Shown: positions 54,866 through 62,676, numbered from the stretch's first letter. The stretch is 64,000 bases of DNA from an uncultured Bacteroidales bacterium (GCA_902779085.1 CACYZY010000003.1:186001-250000); one strand, 5' to 3'. Translations and numbers: made by a program. The notes: generated by a model from the letters alone, not told the origin.

Positions 54866-55882
54866 TTATTTCTTGTTCAGAGCAAGGTCAATAGCTACAG
54901 CGATAGCCACAGTAGCACCAACCATTGGGTTGTTACCAATACCCAAGAATCCCATCATCTCAACGTGAGCAGGAACAGAAGAAGAACCTGCGAACTGAGC
55001 ATCTGAGTGCATACGACCCAGGGTGTCAGTCATACCGTAAGAAGCAGGACCAGCAGCCATGTTATCTGGGTGCAGTGTACGACCTGTACCACCACCAGAA
55101 GCTACAGAGAAGTAAGGCTTGCCAGCCAGCACGCGTTCCTTCTTGTAAGTACCAGCTACTGGGTGCTGGAAGCGAGTTGGGTTGGTTGAGTTACCTGTGA
55201 TAGACACGTCAACATTTTCGTGCCACAGGATAGCTACACCCTCGCGAACGTCGTCAGCGCCATAGCACTTAACTTTCAGACGGCTTGGGTTGTTGCCATA
55301 AGGAACCTCACGAACAATCTTCAGCTCAGAAGTGAAGTAGTCAAACTGAGTCTGAACATAGGTGAAGCCATTGATACGGCTGATGATCTGTGCAGCATCC
55401 TTGCCCAGACCGTTCAGGATCACGCGCAGAGGTTTCTTGCGTACCTTGTTTGCCATTTCAGCAATCTTGATAGCACCCTCAGCAGCAGCGAAGCTCTCGT
55501 GGCCAGCCAAGAAAGCGAAGCACTCAGTCTCCTCACGGAGCAGACGAGCAGCCAAGTTACCATGACCGATACCTACCTTACGGTCGTCAGCCACTGAACC
55601 AGGGATACAGAAGCTCTGCAGACCGATACCGATAGCCTCGGCAGCATCAGCAGCTGTCTTCACGCCCTTCTTGATAGCGATAGCAGCACCACAAACATAT
55701 GCCCACTTGGCATTCTCAAAGCAGATTCGCTGTGTTTCCTCACACATCAGATAAGGGTCAACACCAGCCTTGTCACAAATCTCGTTGGCCTCTTCAATAC
55801 TGTTGATGCCATTCTCCTTCAGAGCTGCAAGAACTTGGTTGATACGGCGTTCCTGACTCTCAAATTGTACTTTTCTAATCAT
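54866..55882 (-). CDS. GGGtGRT-family protein of unknown function
   Basis: A 338-aa protein that I match to the GGGtGRT family by its namesake motif GGGTGRTLHPDN (263-274). Other striking glycine-rich or conserved-looking parts are GLQSFCIPGSVADDRKVGIG, GHGNLAARLL, LAGHESFAAAEGAIKIAEMA, TGNSTNPTRFQHPVAGTYKK and FLGIGNNPMVGATVAIAVAI. It has seven cysteines (36, 47, 54, 64, 92, 121, 206) and no signal peptide. The family has no established biochemical role to my knowledge. It is translated from a strong Shine-Dalgarno site that overlaps the stop codon of the NifU-like gene, so the two products are coupled. A role in metal or Fe-S handling is inference from that partner. Confidence 0.85.
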   Translation of the reverse strand: MIRKVQFESQERRINQVLAALKENGINSIEEANEICDKAGVDPYLMCEETQRICFENAKWAYVCGAAIAIKKGVKTAADAAEAIGIGLQSFCIPGSVADDRKVGIGHGNLAARLLREETECFAFLAGHESFAAAEGAIKIAEMANKVRKKPLRVILNGLGKDAAQIISRINGFTYVQTQFDYFTSELKIVREVPYGNNPSRLKVKCYGADDVREGVAILWHENVDVSITGNSTNPTRFQHPVAGTYKKERVLAGKPYFSVASGGGTGRTLHPDNMAAGPASYGMTDTLGRMHSDAQFAGSSSVPAHVEMMGFLGIGNNPMVGATVAIAVAIDLALNKK

Positions 55883-55889
55883 CGTCGTT

Positions 55890-55896
55890 CCTCCTT
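55890..55896 (-). promoter_or_regulatory. Canonical Shine-Dalgarno site before the GGGtGRT gene
   Basis: The minus strand reads AAGGAGG seven bases before the ATG, overlapping the upstream TAA. Strong Shine-Dalgarno sites are otherwise almost absent from this window. Confidence 0.85.
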
Positions 55897-56596
55897 ATTC
55901 TTTACGTGGATCAATAGCCTTTACTGCGCCCTGCTCTTCGGTTGTACGACCGTATGAGCCGGTGAACTTCTTGATAGCCTCATTGGCATCCATGCCATTC
56001 TTGATAGCTTCCATCATCTTGCCCAGGTGTACATACTCGTAACCGCAAACCTCGTTGTTCTCATCGAGGAACTGCTTGGTGATGTAACCTTCGGTAAGTT
56101 CCAGATAGCGAGTACCCTTAGCTACAGTGCCATACAGAGTACCTGTCTGTGAACGCAGGCCCTTGCCGAGGTCTTCCAGACCAGCACCGATAGCCAGACC
56201 ACCTTCTGAGAAAGCACTCTGAGTACGGCCATAAACGATCTGCAGGAAGAGCTCACGCATAGCGGTGTTGATAGCATCGCAAACGAGGTCGGTATTCAGA
56301 GCTTCGAGGATGGTCTTGCCAGGCAGGATCTCGCTAGCCATAGCAGCTGAGTGAGTCATACCCGTGCAACCGATAGTCTCTACCAATGCTTCCTGAATAA
56401 CACCGTCCTTCACGTTCAAGCTCAGCTTGCAAGCACCCTGCTGAGGTGCGCACCAACCAATGCCATGAGTGTAACCTGAGATGTCTTTGATCTCTTTAGC
56501 CTGAATCCACTTACCCTCTTCAGGTATTGGAGCAGGACCGTGGTAAGCGCCTTTAGCGACGCTACACATGTTCTTAACTTCAGTAGAATAAATCAT
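55895..56596 (-). CDS. NifU-like iron-sulfur scaffold paralog
   Basis: A 233-aa protein related to the NifU/IscU scaffold. GIGWCAPQQGACKLSLNV holds Cys49 and Cys56, and ETIGCTGMTHSAAMASEIL (Cys77) replaces the canonical GCGSAIASSS element. The third scaffold cysteine is not in its usual place; Cys106 lies in DLVCDAINTAM and the following FLQIVYGRTQSAFSEGG has none. A C-terminal extension of about 80 residues (LEDLGKGLRSQTGTLYGT onward) is absent from IscU. It is the first gene of the operon with GGGtGRT, from a promoter at 56682. It may be a specialised carrier rather than the housekeeping scaffold. Confidence 0.82.
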   Translation of the reverse strand: MIYSTEVKNMCSVAKGAYHGPAPIPEEGKWIQAKEIKDISGYTHGIGWCAPQQGACKLSLNVKDGVIQEALVETIGCTGMTHSAAMASEILPGKTILEALNTDLVCDAINTAMRELFLQIVYGRTQSAFSEGGLAIGAGLEDLGKGLRSQTGTLYGTVAKGTRYLELTEGYITKQFLDENNEVCGYEYVHLGKMMEAIKNGMDANEAIKKFTGSYGRTTEEQGAVKAIDPRKE

Positions 56597-56681
56597 AATT
56601 TTTATTAGTTAATAAAATTGTTTTTACGTACCACATATCGGCCGAAGCCAAATAGTTAGGTGAGGTCTTTCTATCAATCTA

Positions 56682-56712
56682 CAAATGTAAGAAAAATACC
56701 CGATATAATCAA
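56682..56712 (-). promoter_or_regulatory. Promoter of the NifU-like/GGGtGRT operon
   Basis: Minus strand TTG (56712-56710), 20 bases, TACATTTG (56689-56682), leaving a leader of about 80 bases. Confidence 0.65.
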
Positions 56713-56761
56713 CGCTTCAAAGCTCCATTTAAGAACTATTAACAGAGAAAAAACGCCGATT

Positions 56762-56793
56762 TTTGTCGCTCAGCACGAAAGTTTGTAACTTTG
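56762..56793 (+). promoter_or_regulatory. Promoter of the C_GCAxxG_C_C gene
   Basis: TTTG (56762-56765), 20 bases, TAACTTTG (56786-56793), 20 bases before the ATG. Confidence 0.75.
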
Positions 56794-56813
56794 TCGCATA
56801 AAACTAGGTAAGG

Positions 56814-57305
56814 ATGAAGAAAATAACGAAAGAAGAGCTGGATGAGAGAGTGGCCCGTGCGGTCGATAATTTCATGGCAGGCTATGGCTGTTGCCAGAGT
56901 GTGGTAACTGCCTTTGCCGACCTGTATGGTCTCGATGATATCATGGCCAAGCGCATAGCAGCTGGCTTTGGTGGCGGTGTAGGTCGTCTCCGCATGATGT
57001 GTGGGGCTGTGTCGGGCATCGTCATGCTCGTGGGCCTTGACTGTGGACAGATAGAGGGCAGCGACAATGCCGGTAAGTCTGCCTGCTACAAGGTGGTGCA
57101 GGAGCTCCTCGCCAAGTCCGAGCAAGCCAATGGCAGTTTGATCTGTGCCGAGATCCTGGGCATCAAGGGTCATGAGAAGGCACACAACAGCTATATCGCC
57201 TCCCCTCGCACCGCCGAGTACTACAAGACTCGTCCCTGTGCTGCCAAAGTAGAATCAGCTGCTCGTATTTTTGCTGATTATCTTTTGCAAAAATCAGCAA
57301 AATGA
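56814..57305 (+). CDS. C_GCAxxG_C_C-family redox/metal-type protein
   Basis: A 163-aa cytoplasmic protein of the family named for its spaced cysteines. GYGCCQSVVTAFAD, MMCGAVSGIVMLVGLDCG, SACYKVVQELL and a late RPCAAKVESAARIFADYL are visible, as is a helical pattern throughout. Family members are often near redox or metal genes, but a reaction is not established to my knowledge. It is divergent from the NifU-like/GGGtGRT operon across a shared 217-base promoter gap and is followed by a P-type copper ATPase. Confidence 0.88.
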   Translation: MKKITKEELDERVARAVDNFMAGYGCCQSVVTAFADLYGLDDIMAKRIAAGFGGGVGRLRMMCGAVSGIVMLVGLDCGQIEGSDNAGKSACYKVVQELLAKSEQANGSLICAEILGIKGHEKAHNSYIASPRTAEYYKTRPCAAKVESAARIFADYLLQKSAK

Positions 57306-57316
57306 TTTATGTATTT

Positions 57317-57349
57317 TTCTTTTTCTTTCTCCCGCAGAAAGAAAAAGAA
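57317..57349. repeat. Perfect 14-bp purine/pyrimidine hairpin
   Basis: TTCTTTTTCTTTCT (57317-57330) pairs with AGAAAGAAAAAGAA (57336-57349), loop CCCGC. It lies 12 bases after the C_GCAxxG_C_C stop. No T-run follows, so terminator function is uncertain. Confidence 0.8.
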
Positions 57350-57366
57350 GCAAAAAGAAAAGGCTC

Positions 57367-57496
57367 CCGGCTGCACTTCCAGAGCTAGATTTTGAACATT
57401 TTTGCTAAGAGAAAATAGACGACCTTCGGTCTTATTTGATTTTCTCTTTATACGCAAAAACATTCAAAATTCCTAACGCTCTTCCAATGAGGCCGG
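57367..57496. repeat. Long imperfect inverted-repeat element with CCGGC ends
   Basis: CCGGC (57368-57372) and GCCGG (57492-57496) bound it. Inside, AGAGC pairs with GCTCT; a 17-base arm (57389-57405) pairs with 57454-57470 with two mismatches; AGAGAAAAT pairs with ATTTTCTCT; and the apex is GACC-TTC-GGTC. It ends 18 bases before the P-type ATPase start, so it would lie in that gene's leader. Confidence 0.7.
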
Positions 57497-57514
57497 TTTA
57501 AACATAAGAAAAAA

Positions 57515-59446
57515 ATGAAACAAACAATACCAGTAGTAGGAATGATGTGCGCAGTATGCGCAGCTCATGTTGAGAAGAAACTCAGCGGATTACAGGGGGT
57601 AGATAGTTGTGCCGTGTCGTTGGCAAGCAGGACGGCCTTGGTGGACTATAACCCCGAGGTGGTGAGCCTCGACGATATGAAGGAAGCACTGCAAGGCATC
57701 GGCTACGACCTGGTGACTGAACCGGATAAAGACCTGGAGGCGATAGAGCGCCAAGGCTACCTCGACCTCCGCAAGAGGGTCATCGTATCATGGGTACTGG
57801 CCATCCTCTGCATGGTCATCTCCATGTATTATATCAGCTTTGGTAATGCACTGACAAACAATATATTGATGATGATTATATCAATCGTCAATTTAATATA
57901 TTGCGGACGCCAATTCTATAGCATCGCATGGCGCCAGCTACTGCATGGCTCTGCCAATATGGACACGCTGGTGGCTCTCTCGACGGCCGTATCTTTTACC
58001 TTCAGCGTGTTCAACACTTTCTGGGGAGATAGTTTCTGGGGCAGTCGTGGCATGGAGAACCACACTTACTTTGATGCATCGGTGATGATCATCACCTTCG
58101 TGCTGACGGGTCGCCTGTTGGAGGAGCGTGCCAAGAACAGTACGGCATCATCGATCCGTGCCCTGATGGGACTACAGCCCAAGACGGCGCGTGTGCTGCA
58201 GATGGGCGAACTGAATGAGGTGCCGCTCGCTACCATACAGCCCGAGGATATACTGGAGGTGCGTCCGGGCGAGAAAGTGCCGGTGGATGGCGTATTGACC
58301 GAGGGTACTGGCTTTGTCAACGAGTCGATGATCAGCGGGGAGGCGATGCCTGTTGAGAAGAGCGAGGGCGACAAGGTGTTGGCAGGCACCATCGTAAAAT
58401 GGGGTACTTTCCGATTTGAGGCCCAACAGGTGGGGGAGAGCACCGTGCTGTCGAACATCATCAGGATGGTGCAACAGGCGCAAAACTCGAAAGCTCCCGT
58501 GCAACGCACCGTCGACAAGATTGCGCTGGTCTTTGTGCCGGCCGTGATAATCATCGCCATTCTCACTTGTGTCCTCTGGCTGGCATTGGGAGGCATGGAA
58601 AAACTGCCACAAGCCATTCTGGCGGCTGTGTCGGTGCTCGTCATCGCCTGTCCATGTGCCATGGGTCTGGCTACGCCAACCGCCCTGATGGTGGGCATTG
58701 GCAAGGCTGCTGAGAAGCATATCCTCATCAAGGATGCCACCGCTCTCGAGGGGCTCTGTGCCGTCAATGCTGTGGTGTTCGACAAGACGGGTACCCTGAC
58801 CGAACTGGAACCTGACTATCCGGATGGTTCGGTGAATGCTCGGATCATTGAGGAGGACAACGGTGAGTTCAACATTGAATTCTTTAACGGCGAGAAGCTG
58901 AGAAGTAGTGCCCAACCGGCTGTTTACCTGTTAAAAGAGCAGAAAATCGATGTCTACATGATCAGTGGCGACAAGGAGGAAGCTGCGCGTCATTGGGCTG
59001 AGGAGGCCGACATTGATCACTACCAGAGCAAGGTGTTGCCGCAAGACAAAGAGGACCTGGTACGCAAGTTACAGGGCGAGGGCAAGCATGTGGCGATGGT
59101 GGGGGATGGCATCAACGATTCGCAAGCTCTGGCGGCGGCTGATGTGAGCATTGCTATGAGTCAGGGCACGGATGTGGCGATGGAGGTGGCGCAGGTGACG
59201 CTCATGGGCAATGACCTTTGTTGTATCCCTGAGGCTATCGAGCTTTCCAAGCGTACTGTCAACATGATTCACCAGAACCTCTTCTGGGCTTTCATCTACA
59301 ACCTGGTGTGTATTCCTCTGGCTGCTGGTCTTCCTTATCTCTTCGGATATAGCTGGCACATCACGCCGATGCTGGCGAGTGCTCTCATGGCGTTCTCTAG
59401 CGTCAGTGTTGTCCTTAACAGCCTTCGCCTGAAGATACAAAAATAA
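57515..59446 (+). CDS. Cu(+)-type P1B ATPase with a largely missing nucleotide-binding domain
   Basis: A 643-aa CopA-like metal-exporting ATPase. The N-terminal HMA domain has the metal site CAVC (12-15). The core has TGE-type actuator SGEAMPVEKSEGD, the transmembrane CPC in CPCAMGLATPTALM (about 378), phosphorylation motif DKTGTLT (about 423), GDGINDSQAL (about 529), and the M7/M8 copper ligands YN (AFIYNLVC) and MAFSSVSVVLNSL. Between DKTGTLT and the P-domain SGDK only about 55 residues remain instead of roughly 145-150. The HP motif of the N-domain (SEHP) is absent. The frame is intact, with no sign of sequencing disruption. The substrate Cu(+) follows from the ligands; activity is uncertain. 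Confidence 0.9.
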   Translation: MKQTIPVVGMMCAVCAAHVEKKLSGLQGVDSCAVSLASRTALVDYNPEVVSLDDMKEALQGIGYDLVTEPDKDLEAIERQGYLDLRKRVIVSWVLAILCMVISMYYISFGNALTNNILMMIISIVNLIYCGRQFYSIAWRQLLHGSANMDTLVALSTAVSFTFSVFNTFWGDSFWGSRGMENHTYFDASVMIITFVLTGRLLEERAKNSTASSIRALMGLQPKTARVLQMGELNEVPLATIQPEDILEVRPGEKVPVDGVLTEGTGFVNESMISGEAMPVEKSEGDKVLAGTIVKWGTFRFEAQQVGESTVLSNIIRMVQQAQNSKAPVQRTVDKIALVFVPAVIIIAILTCVLWLALGGMEKLPQAILAAVSVLVIACPCAMGLATPTALMVGIGKAAEKHILIKDATALEGLCAVNAVVFDKTGTLTELEPDYPDGSVNARIIEEDNGEFNIEFFNGEKLRSSAQPAVYLLKEQKIDVYMISGDKEEAARHWAEEADIDHYQSKVLPQDKEDLVRKLQGEGKHVAMVGDGINDSQALAAADVSIAMSQGTDVAMEVAQVTLMGNDLCCIPEAIELSKRTVNMIHQNLFWAFIYNLVCIPLAAGLPYLFGYSWHITPMLASALMAFSSVSVVLNSLRLKIQK

Positions 59447-59510
59447 AGGCTGCAGAAATGGAGGGCACTGAAAAACCCTTCAAGTTAGTAAGGCTTCTCG
59501 ATTATTAACA

Positions 59511-59572
59511 AAAAGCAGATTGCATATAACCGTTAATATGCGGATTTGCAATCTGCTTTTGTTTTGTTTTTT
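59511..59572 (+). terminator. Terminator after the P-type ATPase
   Basis: AAAAGCAGATTGCA (59511-59524) pairs perfectly with TGCAATCTGCTTTT (59547-59560), followed by T-rich sequence. Confidence 0.85.
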
Positions 59573-59755
59573 TGATAGCTTGTAAGCCGTTATAGTGGTG
59601 TATTTCGTCTTACAGGCCTTCGTATAGGCATGAATACTCTCTGCTCAGATGAGTATGAGGATTCTTTTGATGTTTGCGGCAAATATAGTAATGGCTGCCT
59701 GAACGGGCATTCCGTATTTTCACCACGGTAGTGACCATTATCTCCGTCTTCGTGA
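59570..59755 (-). pseudogene. Fragment of a DDE-type transposase
   Basis: On the minus strand the 338-base gap after the ATPase encodes KYGMPVQAAITIFAANIKRI followed by LILI, a stop, and AESIHAYTKACKTKYTTITA in the same frame. MVTTVVK lies just upstream in another frame. The QAAITIFAANIKRIL stretch resembles the C-terminus of IS1182/IS5-like transposases. With a stop and a frame change it is a dead remnant. No terminal repeats are visible. Confidence 0.45.
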
Positions 59756-59784
59756 TGCTGTTATCTTAATAGGGAGGGGAGTCT

Positions 59785-61449
59785 TTAAAGCAGGAACATC
59801 AGCATCATCTGTACGATAATCACACGGAGGAACATCCCCAGCGGATAGACCGTCGCATAGCTCACCGAACTGGTATCTCCCTTGATCGTGTCGTTGGCAT
59901 AGGCAAGTGCCATCGGATTTGCCATCGAACCGCAGAGAATGCCGCAAATGGTTCCGTAGTCATATTTCTTCATCTTCAGGGCTGTCAGACCTACGATCAA
60001 GACGGGAACAATGGTCAGCAGAAATCCTACGCCCACCCACATCAGTCCTTCAGGACGTACCACCGTCTCAAAGAAATGGGCACCGCTTTCCAGACCCAGA
60101 CATGCCAGATAGAGCGAGAGGCCTAACTTCCTCAGCATCAGGGAAGCCGAACGGGTGGTATAGGTGATGAGATGGAAACGGGGACCGAAGGCACCTACGA
60201 GGATACCCACGATGATCGGACCGCCGGCAATGCCCAGTTTCACGGGGATGCTCATGCCTGGGAATCTAAGGGGAATGGCCCCCAATGCCAGTCCGAGAAT
60301 GATACCGATGAAAATGGCAGCCAGATTAGGCTCGTTCAGACTCTGTACGGCATTGCCCAGAAAAGCCTCCACATGGTTCACGGCCTCATGATCGCCCACC
60401 ACGTGAAGACGGTCGCCATATTGCAGTCGCAAATCGGGAGTGGCCAGCAGTTTCACATCGCCGCGGGTTATTCTGCTCACATTCACCTTGTATAGTTTCC
60501 TGAGTTGCAGGTCGCCCAGCAGCTTGCCGTTGAGCAGCGGACGCGTGAGCACGATGACCCGGCTCTCCACCTTCGAGTCGATGGCATTCCAGTCCACCTC
60601 CTCACGGTTCCAGTTCTCGTCCTTGATGCGCTCTCCGAAAAGAAGCTCCAGCGAATCGGCCTCGTCTCTCGTCGTCACCACCATCAGACGGTCGCCCAGC
60701 ATAATCACAGAAGACGACTTCGGAACGATTACTTCCCCTTTCCGCCACATTCTCGAAACGATATATTTGAAATGCGTCATCTGGACGATTTCCGCAATCG
60801 TCTTTCCGTTGATGGCAGGATTCACCGCATTAAAACGGGCGATATAGGTCTCCTTTTCCGGATGTTGACGCCTGACAGCCAAATCCGAATCCTTCACAAA
60901 CAGTTTGCGCATGAGGGCAATGGCGAGAATCACGCCCACTGCTCCTAAAGGATAGGTCACCGCGCAGCCCAAGGCCGCCCCCTCATGTGACATGTTCATT
61001 TGTGAGAGCGTCTGCTGGGCAGCACCCAGGGCAGGCGTATTGGTGGTGGCACCGCAAAGGATGCCCGCCATGTCAGGCAAAGAGATGCCCGTTACAGGAC
61101 ATAGCGCCAAGGCCATGCCCGTTCCCAGCAGTGTCACGGCCAGACACCAGAGGTTCATCGCTCCTCCTTCATGTGCGAGCGAACCGAAGAAACCTGGTCC
61201 TACGCTGAGTCCCAGCACATACACAAAGAGAATCAGTCCGAAACTCTGCGCATAGTCGAGCATGGCCGGGTTCACTGTCAGCCCGAGATGTCCTGCAAGG
61301 ATTCCGATGAAAAAGACGAAGGCTATTCCGAGCGAAACACCCATCACGCGGAGTTTGCCAAAGGCAAGTCCCACAGCACAGATCACCGAGAGGATGATTA
61401 CCGTCTGCATCGGTGACTGTTCAAAGAGCAAGCTGTTAATCCACTCCAT
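59785..61449 (-). CDS. AspT/YidE/YbjL-family transporter
   Basis: A 554-aa inner-membrane protein with two copies of the AspT/YidE/YbjL duplication domain. The N-terminal half has about five helices (QTVIILSVICAVGLAFGKL; AQSFGLILFVYVLGLSVG). Two TrkA_C (RCK_C) domains follow in the centre (about 205-290 and 290-370, with RLMVVTTRDEADSLELLFGE and DRLHVVGDHEAVNHVEAFLG). The second membrane half carries LGLSLYLACLGLESGAHFFE and GTICGILCGSMANPMALAYA. Relatives exchange aspartate and alanine; most are uncharacterised. The RCK_C domains suggest control by a small ligand. Confidence 0.92.
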   Translation of the reverse strand: MEWINSLLFEQSPMQTVIILSVICAVGLAFGKLRVMGVSLGIAFVFFIGILAGHLGLTVNPAMLDYAQSFGLILFVYVLGLSVGPGFFGSLAHEGGAMNLWCLAVTLLGTGMALALCPVTGISLPDMAGILCGATTNTPALGAAQQTLSQMNMSHEGAALGCAVTYPLGAVGVILAIALMRKLFVKDSDLAVRRQHPEKETYIARFNAVNPAINGKTIAEIVQMTHFKYIVSRMWRKGEVIVPKSSSVIMLGDRLMVVTTRDEADSLELLFGERIKDENWNREEVDWNAIDSKVESRVIVLTRPLLNGKLLGDLQLRKLYKVNVSRITRGDVKLLATPDLRLQYGDRLHVVGDHEAVNHVEAFLGNAVQSLNEPNLAAIFIGIILGLALGAIPLRFPGMSIPVKLGIAGGPIIVGILVGAFGPRFHLITYTTRSASLMLRKLGLSLYLACLGLESGAHFFETVVRPEGLMWVGVGFLLTIVPVLIVGLTALKMKKYDYGTICGILCGSMANPMALAYANDTIKGDTSSVSYATVYPLGMFLRVIIVQMMLMFLL

Positions 61450-61491
61450 CCTTTATCATCAGCATCTCAGACATTGAGCGTAAAAACACGC

Positions 61492-61647
61492 TTATCTGAT
61501 AAAGTTAGTGCCCTGCGGTCTTTCACGGGCCGGGCATTCCTCCCGTTTCAGCGACTTCAGCATCCAGGCCATATTGTTGGCCATCGTCCGCATCGGATTA
61601 ATTGTTTCGTCATACACCTTTTTCAGCGGCGTCCAGAAATGCAGTCT
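61492..61647 (-). pseudogene. Remnant of an unidentified gene (C-terminal 50 codons)
   Basis: Between guaA and the AspT-like gene an open frame without a start encodes LHFWTPLKKVYDETINPMRT, then MANNMAWMLKSLKREECPAR, and ends TNFIR-stop. It reads like the tail of a real protein, and codon choice looks coding, but the upstream part is gone. I cannot assign a family. Confidence 0.35.
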
Positions 61648-61654
61648 TTATTAT

Positions 61655-61682
61655 TCAATTATCAATTGTCAATTATCAATTA
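61655..61682. repeat. Four tandem TCAATTA-type heptamers
   Basis: TCAATTA, TCAATTG, TCAATTA and TCAATTA follow each other directly, ending two bases before the stop codon of guaA on the other strand. Confidence 0.85.
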
Positions 61683-61683
61683 A

Positions 61684-62676
61684 CTACTCCCACTCTATGG
61701 TACCTGTTGGTTTCGGCGTCAGATCGTACAATACACGATTTACACCAGGAACCTCAGTGATAATACGCTTGGTGATATGATGCAGCAAAGCGTAAGGGAT
61801 CTCCTCGATGGTAGCCGTCATGGCATCACGCGTGTTGACGGCACGGATGATCACTGGCCAGTCCCAGCTACGCTTGTCATTCTTCACACCCGTTGACTTA
61901 TAGTCAGGCACGATGGTGAAATACTGCCATACCTTGCCCTCCAGGCCATTCTTCGCAAACTCCTCACGCAGGATAGCATCGCTCTCACGCAGAGCCTCCA
62001 GACGGTCGCGAGTGATGGCACCTGTGCAACGAACACCCAGACCAGGACCAGGGAATGGCTGGCGGAACACCATATTGTCAGGCAGACCCAGCTCCTTACC
62101 CACTACACGTACCTCATCCTTGAACAACAGCTTGATAGGCTCCACCAGTTCGAACTGTAGATCCTCAGGCAGACCGCCCACGTTGTGGTGCGACTTCACA
62201 GGACCAGACTCCACGATATCAGGATAGATAGTACCCTGTGCCAGGAAGCTGATACCCTCCTGCTTGCGTGCCTCCTCTTCGAACACACGGATGAACTCAG
62301 CGCCGATGATCTTGCGCTTCTGCTCAGGATCAGCCACACCCGCCAGCTTGTTCAGGAAGCGGTCGGTAGCATCCACATACACCAGGTTAGCGTCCAGCTC
62401 GTCACGGAACACACGTACCACCTGCTCAGGTTCGCCCTTACGCAGCAAGCCATGATTTACATGCACTGATACCAGCTGCTTGCCCACAGCCTTGATCAGC
62501 AGCGCAGCCACTACTGATGAGTCCACACCACCAGAGAGGGCCAGCAGCACCTTCTTGTCACCAATCTGAGCACGCAGCTCCTTGATTTGTTCGTCAATGA
62601 ATTTCTGAGCCAGAGCGGGCGTCGTAATACGCTCCATATCAGCTGGTCTTACATTTCCTGTTGCCATATTCTTCAA
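61684..62676 (-). CDS. guaA: GMP synthase ATP-pyrophosphatase and dimerisation domains only
   Basis: A 330-aa protein that matches only the C-terminal part of GuaA. It has the PP-loop LLALSGGVDSSVVAALL, HVNHGLLRKGEPEQV, LAQGTIYPDIVES, HHNVGGLPEDL, FPGPGLGVRC and the dimerisation end NRVLYDLTPKPTGTIEWE. The glutaminase domain (about 190-200 residues in ordinary bacterial GuaA) is absent and is not encoded upstream, where rfbD lies 52 bases away. It could use free ammonia or a separate glutaminase, as in archaeal GuaAa/GuaAb. Starts at 62676 or 62667 are both possible. Confidence 0.9.
   Translation of the reverse strand: MKNMATGNVRPADMERITTPALAQKFIDEQIKELRAQIGDKKVLLALSGGVDSSVVAALLIKAVGKQLVSVHVNHGLLRKGEPEQVVRVFRDELDANLVYVDATDRFLNKLAGVADPEQKRKIIGAEFIRVFEEEARKQEGISFLAQGTIYPDIVESGPVKSHHNVGGLPEDLQFELVEPIKLLFKDEVRVVGKELGLPDNMVFRQPFPGPGLGVRCTGAITRDRLEALRESDAILREEFAKNGLEGKVWQYFTIVPDYKSTGVKNDKRSWDWPVIIRAVNTRDAMTATIEEIPYALLHHITKRIITEVPGVNRVLYDLTPKPTGTIEWE

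Noticed and set aside
57317-57349. The purine-rich hairpin as a proven terminator of the C_GCAxxG_C_C gene
   Set aside because: The stem is perfect but no T-run follows on the plus strand.
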